Shown piece by piece: positions 6,997-11,364 of a stretch of DNA of 11,364 nucleotides. Origin of the DNA: Betaproteobacteria bacterium UBA5582. GTDB lineage: Bacteria > Pseudomonadota > Gammaproteobacteria > Burkholderiales > Rhodocyclaceae. The DNA is taken from contig DILW01000099.1 in NCBI GenBank assembly GCA_002425245.1, forward strand, positions 1-11,364, given 5' to 3'. Both the position numbers and the translations under genes were made by a program. The notes below the pieces were generated by a model. The model saw only the letters and a list, made by a program, of their open reading frames with translations, made no database searches and was not told the origin of the DNA. Numbering within the stretch: the stretch's first letter is position 1; each line of letters starts with the position of its first letter.

Positions 6997-8244
6997 ATGA
7001 GCACACAGTCCCCGCATGCTGCCGTTGGCGCCGATCTCCGTTCCGTCATCTACGCCCTGTCCGATGCCCTCGACCTGGTCGGTATCGACGATCTGGCGCA
7101 CGGCAAACGCGTCGGCATCATGGCCGCCGAATGCCTGCGCGGCCAGGGGGCGGGCGACGAAGAGACGCGTTTCATCTTCGATCTCGGCCTGCTGCACGAT
7201 ATCGGTGTGTCGTCTACGGTCACCCATGGTCATCTGGTCAGGGAGTTCGACTGGGAGAGTTCGCAGAAGCATTGCCAGACGGGGTATGAGTTGTTGCACG
7301 ATTTCCCGCCGCTGGCCGACATGGCGCTGCCCGTTCGCCTGCACCACACGCACTGGGACGACCTGATCCAGCGCGACCACGAGCGGCAGGTGATCCTGCA
7401 GGCCAACCTGATCTACCTCGTCGACCGGGTCGATGCGCTGTCTGCACCGCATTACGCCGACGGCAGCCTGCTGATGAACACCGAGCGCATCCGCGGTGAG
7501 ATCGCTGCCCGTGCCGGCAGCTTCTTCGCGCCGGAGCTGGTCGAACTGTTCCTCGGGGCATCGCGTTCGGAATCCTTCTGGCTGAACCTGGAGCCGCGCA
7601 GCATCCAGACCTACCTCAACGACATGCGCACGCGCGGGCGCCGCCATCAGATGAATATCGGTGAGCTGAAGCAACTGGCAACCATCTTCTCGCGCATCGT
7701 CGATGCCAAGAGCCCGTTCACCGCCGAACACTCGCTCGGCGTTGCCCGGCTTGCCCGCTGGTTGGGCGAGCGTTGCGACTTGTCGGCGGAGCGTTGCGAC
7801 CAGCTGGAAATTGCCGGCCTGCTGCACGATATCGGCAAGCTGCGGGTGCCGGATGAAATTCTCGACAAGCCGGCCAAGCTCGACGAGCGCGAGCGCAAGG
7901 TGATGAACGCGCACAGTTTCGAGACCTACCAGATCCTCAAGCCGATTCCCGGCTTTGACGAGATCGCCCTGTGGGCAGCGTATCACCACGAGTCGCCCGG
8001 CGGCGACGGTTACCCCTTCCGGGTGAGCGCCGAGCGCCTGTGCCTGGAAGCCAGGGTTCTGCGCGTCGCCGACATCTTTCAGGCGATGGCTCAGGACCGT
8101 CCGTATCGGGCCGGTCTGCCGGCGGAAAAAGTCGCCAAGTTCATGCAGGAACTGGCCGACCAGGGACGGGTCGATGCGGGCTTGGTGGCCTTGGCCCTGG
8201 CCGACCTGCCGGCCGCGATGGCAGCGGCCAGACCGGCGGGCTGA
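6997..8244 (+). CDS. Tandem HD / HD-GYP domain phosphohydrolase (predicted cyclic di-GMP phosphodiesterase)
   Basis: A 415-residue cytosolic protein with two HD domains. The N-terminal one (about 10-190) has His35, the pair His67-Asp68 in LGLLHDIGVS, a later histidine cluster (VRLHHTHWDD) and Asp in YLVDRVDAL. It could therefore still bind metal, but it lacks a GYP motif. The C-terminal one (about 223-400) is a full HD-GYP domain: EHSLGVARLARWLGE, LLHDIGKLRVPDEIL (His277-Asp278, Lys281), HHESPGGDGYPF (GYP 338-340) and VLRVADIFQAMAQDRPYR. HD-GYP enzymes hydrolyse cyclic di-GMP to pGpG or GMP. No receiver, PAS or membrane part is attached, so the signal input may be the N-terminal HD domain. 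I prefer ATG 6997 (MSTQSPHA); ATG 6982 and TTG 6979 are alternatives. It is divergent from purC and convergent with the DUF3422 gene, with 6 bp between stops. Confidence 0.93.
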   Translation: MSTQSPHAAVGADLRSVIYALSDALDLVGIDDLAHGKRVGIMAAECLRGQGAGDEETRFIFDLGLLHDIGVSSTVTHGHLVREFDWESSQKHCQTGYELLHDFPPLADMALPVRLHHTHWDDLIQRDHERQVILQANLIYLVDRVDALSAPHYADGSLLMNTERIRGEIAARAGSFFAPELVELFLGASRSESFWLNLEPRSIQTYLNDMRTRGRRHQMNIGELKQLATIFSRIVDAKSPFTAEHSLGVARLARWLGERCDLSAERCDQLEIAGLLHDIGKLRVPDEILDKPAKLDERERKVMNAHSFETYQILKPIPGFDEIALWAAYHHESPGGDGYPFRVSAERLCLEARVLRVADIFQAMAQDRPYRAGLPAEKVAKFMQELADQGRVDAGLVALALADLPAAMAAARPAG

Positions 8245-8250
8245 ATCGAC

Positions 8251-9564
8251 TCAATGGCCGCCGGGTTCCTCGGCGGCGAGCTTCTTGCGCATGCGCCGGG
8301 TGCCCCAGGCGACCAGGCCGGCGATGACCGGTATCGAAACGGCGGTGATCACGTCGGTGTTGAGGTGGTGCAGGTCCTTGCTGCCCTTGGCCAGGTACTG
8401 CACCAGCTGCGAGCCGTAGTAAGTGAGCACCACCACCGACAGGCCTTCGACCGTCTCCTGCAGGCGCAACTGCAGCTTGGCGCGGCTGTTCATCTGGGTC
8501 AGCAGTTCCTGGTTCTGGCGCTCCAGTTCGATATCGACGCGGGTACGCAGCAGCTGGCTGTTGCGCGCGACCCGCGCCGACAGCTCTTCCTGGCGGCGGC
8601 TGATTGCCTCGCAGGTCTTCATCGCCGGCTGCAGGCGGCGTTGCATGAATTCGTAAAGCGTCGGCAGGCCGGGAATGCGCGTCTCGCGCAGTTCCTCGAT
8701 GCGCTGTGCGACCAGCCCGTGATAGGCACGCGAGGCGCCGAAACGGAAGGTGGTGCGGGCGACCGAGTTTTCGACGTCGGCGGCCAGCGCCGACAGCGAG
8801 GCGAGGACGTTGCGCTCGTCTTCCGGGGTTCGCGCCCGACCGATCTGCTCCATCAGCTCGGCCAGCTGCTTTTCACCCGTGTACAGCCAGCGGCCGACCT
8901 CCTTGGCGATCGGCAGGCCAAGCAGCGCCATCATCCGGTAGGTCTCGATCTCGACCAAGCGCTGTACCGTGCGGCCGGCCTGACGCGGCGTCATGCACTC
9001 GTTGAGCACGAGGAAGCGGGAGAAACCATTGTCGATCATGAAATCGGTGAACACCCAGGCCGCGTCGTCGGCCACCCGCGCGCCGCCGAGCGTGCGCCCG
9101 GTCGGGCTGAGGCCGGCCAGCACCGTATCCGGCGAAACTTCCGCGCTCGGGCGCAGTTCCACCTGGGTCGCCACGATCAGCTTGCCGGGAATGCCGCGCA
9201 GCCAGTCGGGGTGCACCGCATCGAAGGCGGTAGCGTCAGGATGCAGCGCCTCGCCGGGGTTCAGGTCGCGGTAGAAGGTGTAGGTCGAGAACTCGGTGTG
9301 CAACTCCCAGCGCATGCGGAAGGCGCCGGTCTCGATCATCAGGTGCGAGTCGGAACTGTCGATGGCACTGCACACGTGGCCCTGGCAGAGTTTGGCCAGG
9401 TTTTCCCGTTCTGCCTCGCCGGTGCTCGCACCGTGCTTGAACACCAGGTGCGAAACCAGCACCGAGCCGGTGAGGACGGTCGACGGCCGCGCGTGAAACT
9501 CGTTGTTCAGGCGTTGGCGCAGCGGGTGTTCTTCCAGTTCGGCAAGGATCAGGCGCGGGTGCAT
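8251..9564 (-). CDS. DUF3422 family protein with C-terminal membrane anchor
   Basis: A 437-residue protein of unknown function that I recognise as DUF3422 from its N-terminus (HPLRQRLNNEFHARPSTVL) and its general plan. A large soluble domain (about 1-300) contains FYRDLNPGEALHPDATAFD and IVATQVELRPS. It is followed by a long charged, coiled-coil-like stretch (SRRQEELSARVARNSQLLRT and ERQNQELLTQMNSRAKLQLR, about 315-370). Two hydrophobic helices follow, about 374-391 and 405-421, and a basic tail (RRMRKK). The plan, long helices then a helical hairpin in the membrane, suggests an inner-membrane protein with a large cytosolic part; this is inference. The start is ATG at 9564, which matches the family's N-terminus; the ribosome-binding site is poor. 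The open frame continues far upstream but only as antisense to the next genes. The extended -10 promoter at 9603-9611 supports this start. Confidence 0.9.
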   Translation of the reverse strand: MHPRLILAELEEHPLRQRLNNEFHARPSTVLTGSVLVSHLVFKHGASTGEAERENLAKLCQGHVCSAIDSSDSHLMIETGAFRMRWELHTEFSTYTFYRDLNPGEALHPDATAFDAVHPDWLRGIPGKLIVATQVELRPSAEVSPDTVLAGLSPTGRTLGGARVADDAAWVFTDFMIDNGFSRFLVLNECMTPRQAGRTVQRLVEIETYRMMALLGLPIAKEVGRWLYTGEKQLAELMEQIGRARTPEDERNVLASLSALAADVENSVARTTFRFGASRAYHGLVAQRIEELRETRIPGLPTLYEFMQRRLQPAMKTCEAISRRQEELSARVARNSQLLRTRVDIELERQNQELLTQMNSRAKLQLRLQETVEGLSVVVLTYYGSQLVQYLAKGSKDLHHLNTDVITAVSIPVIAGLVAWGTRRMRKKLAAEEPGGH

Positions 9565-9602
9565 GACGGACTCGACTCGGTATCGATGGTGCGGTGCAGC
9601 AG

Positions 9603-9611
9603 ATTGTAGCA
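9603..9611 (-). promoter_or_regulatory. Extended -10 promoter of the DUF3422 gene
   Basis: The minus strand reads TGC-TACAAT, an extended -10 (TGn plus 5 of 6 to TATAAT). The start point would be near 9596 and the leader about 31 nt to the ATG at 9564. No good -35 box is seen, as is usual for extended -10 promoters. Confidence 0.5.
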
Positions 9612-9689
9612 CCGGCCCTCGCGGCGCAGCGTTGTCCCCGATAAAAGACAGGGGCATGCAAAGTCTGGCCGGCATTGCCGCGCTGGCTC

Positions 9690-9695
9690 TAGAAT
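9690..9695 (+). promoter_or_regulatory. Possible -10 element of the Sel1-SPOR gene
   Basis: TAGAAT (5 of 6 to TATAAT) would set a start point near 9702, 34 nt before the ATG at 9736. The -35 region has no good match. The 171-bp divergent gap 9565-9735 otherwise holds only the DUF3422 promoter and no clear operator. Confidence 0.35.
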
Positions 9696-9735
9696 GGCGG
9701 GCGTCACGCCGCCACAGGCGCTTCCGGGAACTTCC

Positions 9736-10797
9736 ATGATCAAGACTTGCGCCGCCCTGGCGGCATTCATGCTGCTGCCTGCCTGGGCAGGTGCTCAGGG
9801 GATCACGCCGCCCAGCGTGAAGGAGGAGCTGCGGCTGAAGGCGATCCCCGATCCGGCCGGCGACTTCACCATGGCGCTGCGTTACTTTGCCGGCGAAGGC
9901 GTGCCGCGCAGCGAAAAGCGCGCGCTGGAATACCTGCGCCGGGCGGCCGAAGCCGGCCACAGCGAGGCCCAGTTCAACCTCGGCAACTACTACAACATGT
10001 TTGCCGCCAACTACGCCGAAGCGGCCCGCTGGTGGCGTCTCGCCGGACGCCAGGGGCACCCGCAGGCCTTGTTCAACCTGGCCGAACTGCTGACAGCCGG
10101 GCTGGTTCCGGCCCAGGGGGGCGAGCAGGCGGCCGATTACTATGCCCAGGCCGCCCGACGCGGCTTCGTGCTTGAGGCTGAGACCGCTCCGTCCGCCACC
10201 CCGGCACCCCCCGGGCAGGTGCTGCCGCCACCCACAGTGGCGCTCGCGCAAGCGCAAAGCGAACTCCAGCCGCAAGCTGATCCGCAACCGCAACCGCAAC
10301 CGCAACCGCAACCGCAACCTCAGCCGCAACCTCAGCCGCAACCTCAGCCGCAACCTCAGCCGCAACCTCAGCCGGAACCCCAGCCGGAACCTCAGCCGGA
10401 ACCTCAGCCGGAACCTCAGCCGGAACCTCAGCCGGCGCTCGTCGCGCCGCCTGTAGCGCAGCCGTCCGGGGCGGATGCTGCCTGGCTGGAGGCGCCGGTG
10501 ACGGCGGCGACGATCCAGGTGTTCGCATCCGTCAGCGAGGACGAGACGCGCGCCGTCGCCGGGCGCTATGCCTGGCGGCGCGAGCTCGCGTTGCTCAGTT
10601 TCGAACGCGACGGGCGGCGCTGGTACGCCCTGCTCTACGGGCAGTTTGCCGATACGGGGGCGGCCCGCCGCGCCCTGCCGGAAGTGCCGGCGCCGCTGCT
10701 GGCGGGCAAGCCCTGGGCCCGGCGCATGGGCGACGTGCGCGCGCAGACGCAGATGAAGCTGCAGTCCTTGCCGGGAAAACCCCATGAGCTGCGCTGA
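9736..10797 (+). CDS. Exported Sel1-repeat protein with Pro-Gln/Pro-Glu linker and C-terminal SPOR domain
   Basis: A 353-residue envelope protein. Residues 1-20 are a signal peptide (MIKTCAALAAFMLLPAWAGA, cleavage before Gln21). Residues about 44-143 hold three Sel1-like repeats, short TPR-like helical pairs: ALRYFAGEGVPRSEKRALEY, then EAQFNLGNYY with YAEAARWWRLAG, then QALFNLAELLTAG with AADYYAQAARRGF. Residues about 183-233 are a perfect (PQ)n/(PQPE)n tract. Residues about 258-340 fit a SPOR domain (TIQVFASVSEDETRAVAGRY, RWYALLYGQFADTGAARRAL, PWARRMGDV), a fold known to bind denuded peptidoglycan at division sites. This suggests a periplasmic scaffold linked to cell-wall or division work; the role itself is inferred. 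The start is ATG 9736, supported by the signal peptide; an in-frame ATG at 9694 would put 14 residues before it. The stop overlaps the helicase gene by 14 nt. Confidence 0.85.
   Translation: MIKTCAALAAFMLLPAWAGAQGITPPSVKEELRLKAIPDPAGDFTMALRYFAGEGVPRSEKRALEYLRRAAEAGHSEAQFNLGNYYNMFAANYAEAARWWRLAGRQGHPQALFNLAELLTAGLVPAQGGEQAADYYAQAARRGFVLEAETAPSATPAPPGQVLPPPTVALAQAQSELQPQADPQPQPQPQPQPQPQPQPQPQPQPQPQPQPQPEPQPEPQPEPQPEPQPEPQPALVAPPVAQPSGADAAWLEAPVTAATIQVFASVSEDETRAVAGRYAWRRELALLSFERDGRRWYALLYGQFADTGAARRALPEVPAPLLAGKPWARRMGDVRAQTQMKLQSLPGKPHELR
10282..10434 (+). repeat. In-frame tandem repeat coding for the Pro-Gln/Pro-Glu linker
   Basis: Three blocks lie head to tail: six copies of CCGCAA (10282-10317), four of CCTCAGCCGCAA (10318-10365) and five of CCTCAGCCGGAA (10366-10425, one copy starting CCC), with a partial copy at the end. 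Units are 6 or 12 bp, so gain or loss changes linker length without a frameshift. The near-identity of units, including synonymous positions, points to recent expansion by slippage or unequal exchange. Confidence 0.97.
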
Positions 10798-11364
10798 CCG
10801 CCTGGCTGAGGACGCCGCCGCTCGCCAGCGTGCGCTCGACCTCGCTTCCTTCATCGTCGAAGCGCCGGCCGGCGCCGGCAAGACCGAACTGCTGACCCAG
10901 CGTACGTTGCGCCTGCTGGCCATCGTCGATGCACCGGAAGAAGTGCTGGCGCTGACCTTCACCAACAAGGCAGCGACCGAGATGCGCGACCGCATCCTCG
11001 GCAGCCTCGAAGCGGCCACCCGCGACGCCGGCGAACTGGCATCGCACAAGCTTGAAACGCGCAAGTGGGCGCTCGCTGTCCTGGCGCGCGATCGCGAGCT
11101 GGGCTGGAACCTGCTGGCGCACCCCGGCCGCTTGCGCGTCACCACGCTCGACGCGCTGTGTGCCGGGCTGGCCCGGCAGATGCCTTTCCTCTCCCGCTTC
11201 GGCGCCCAGCCGGCGGTCACCGACGATGCCGAGGCGCACTACGCGACGGCGGCACGGCGAACGCTGGCCATGGTCGAGGCGGATACGCCCGACGCCGCCG
11301 TCGTTGCCGCTGCGCTGGCCTTCATGGACAACGATGCCGGCCGTCTCGAACGCCTGCTGGTGAG
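10784..11364 (+). CDS. UvrD/RecB-type (AddA-like) DNA helicase, N-terminal part (3' truncated)
   Basis: The first 193 residues of a superfamily 1 helicase run off the window. The protein starts MSCADRLAEDAAARQRAL. The Walker A motif is VEAPAGAGKTELLTQR (GAGKT at 30-34), followed by motif Ia (ALTFTNKAATEMRDRI, about 55-70) and the TTLDALCAGLARQMP segment (about 123-137) typical of UvrD/AddA/RecB proteins. Beginning with EAPAGAGKT rather than an N-terminal Q-motif seen in UvrD itself is more like AddA-type double-strand-break repair helicases, which in many proteobacteria precede a PD-(D/E)XK nuclease gene. That neighbour is not visible, so the exact family is open. The start, ATG 10784, lies inside the 3' end of the Sel1-SPOR gene, 14 nt overlapping in another frame, with GGGAAAA as a plausible ribosome-binding site. 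Translational coupling is likely. Confidence 0.9.
   Translation, partial: MSCADRLAEDAAARQRALDLASFIVEAPAGAGKTELLTQRTLRLLAIVDAPEEVLALTFTNKAATEMRDRILGSLEAATRDAGELASHKLETRKWALAVLARDRELGWNLLAHPGRLRVTTLDALCAGLARQMPFLSRFGAQPAVTDDAEAHYATAARRTLAMVEADTPDAAVVAAALAFMDNDAGRLERLLV

Noticed and set aside
8257..8277. GCCGCC/GGCGGC hairpin just after the HD-GYP stop as a terminator.
   Set aside because: It lies within the coding end of the DUF3422 gene, has no T-run on the plus strand, and such GC stems arise easily in this DNA. Only a weak terminator role is possible.
10282..10434. CRISPR-like or satellite array.
   Set aside because: Units are 6-12 bp, contiguous without spacers, and fully in frame with the surrounding protein.
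8251..11220. A 989-codon minus-strand open frame that would fuse the DUF3422 protein to a long N-terminal part with RLRLRFRL-type repeats.
   Set aside because: Only 8251-9564 looks like a known family. The rest is antisense to the Sel1-SPOR and helicase genes, and its Arg-Leu repeats are the antisense reading of the Pro-Gln repeat. A good promoter for the short form lies at 9603-9611. GC-rich DNA often leaves such antisense frames open.

Overview
This window looks like ordinary chromosome from a GC-rich betaproteobacterium. The order Rhodocyclales (Dechloromonas/Azoarcus-like) is my best guess. It rests on the protein wording and family mix: a PrlC of oligopeptidase A type, DUF3422, DUF2189, a DUF4124-glutaredoxin protein, and a Crp/Fnr regulator beside a DUF2892 gene. 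Taxonomy is inferred from remembered family patterns, not from a search. Coding density is very high. I see no rRNA, tRNA, insertion sequence, phage gene or CRISPR array.

Layout, left to right. (1) 2-766 (+): the end of an AraC-HTH/O6-alkylguanine-DNA alkyltransferase (Ada-like), ending in a bidirectional terminator. (2) 830-1021 (-): a small two-helix DUF2892 membrane protein. A Crp-type operator and a matching class II promoter lie in front of it. (3) 1093-5068 (-): a tight gene row read leftwards: prlC (oligopeptidase A), a secreted DUF4124-glutaredoxin protein, xth (exonuclease III) and a Crp/Fnr regulator, with junctions of 18, -4 and 2 nt. (4) 5133-5906 (-): a DUF2189 multi-pass membrane protein, separated from prlC by a strong terminator. 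(5) 5978-6910 (-): purC, divergent from (6) 6997-8244 (+), a tandem HD/HD-GYP protein likely to act on cyclic di-GMP. (7) 8251-9564 (-): a DUF3422 protein with two C-terminal membrane helices, convergent with the HD-GYP gene. (8) 9736-10797 (+): an exported Sel1-repeat protein with a long Pro-Gln/Pro-Glu tandem repeat and a C-terminal SPOR domain. (9) 10784-window end (+): the start of a UvrD/RecB-type helicase, overlapping the previous gene by 14 nt.

How the genes fit together: three separate units carry DNA-repair functions (alkyl transfer, AP endonuclease/exonuclease III, UvrD/AddA-like helicase), but nothing shows that they form one system. The best regulatory signal is the near-perfect 16-bp Crp-like palindrome overlapping the stop codon of the Crp/Fnr gene. 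It sits exactly 41.5 bp upstream of the start point predicted for the DUF2892 gene, and the regulator's recognition helix has the residues expected for such a site. I found no convincing previously undescribed multi-gene system. The most interesting items are this regulatory pair, the repeat-bearing Sel1-SPOR protein, the terminator placed just ahead of prlC, and the possibly leaderless HD-GYP gene.
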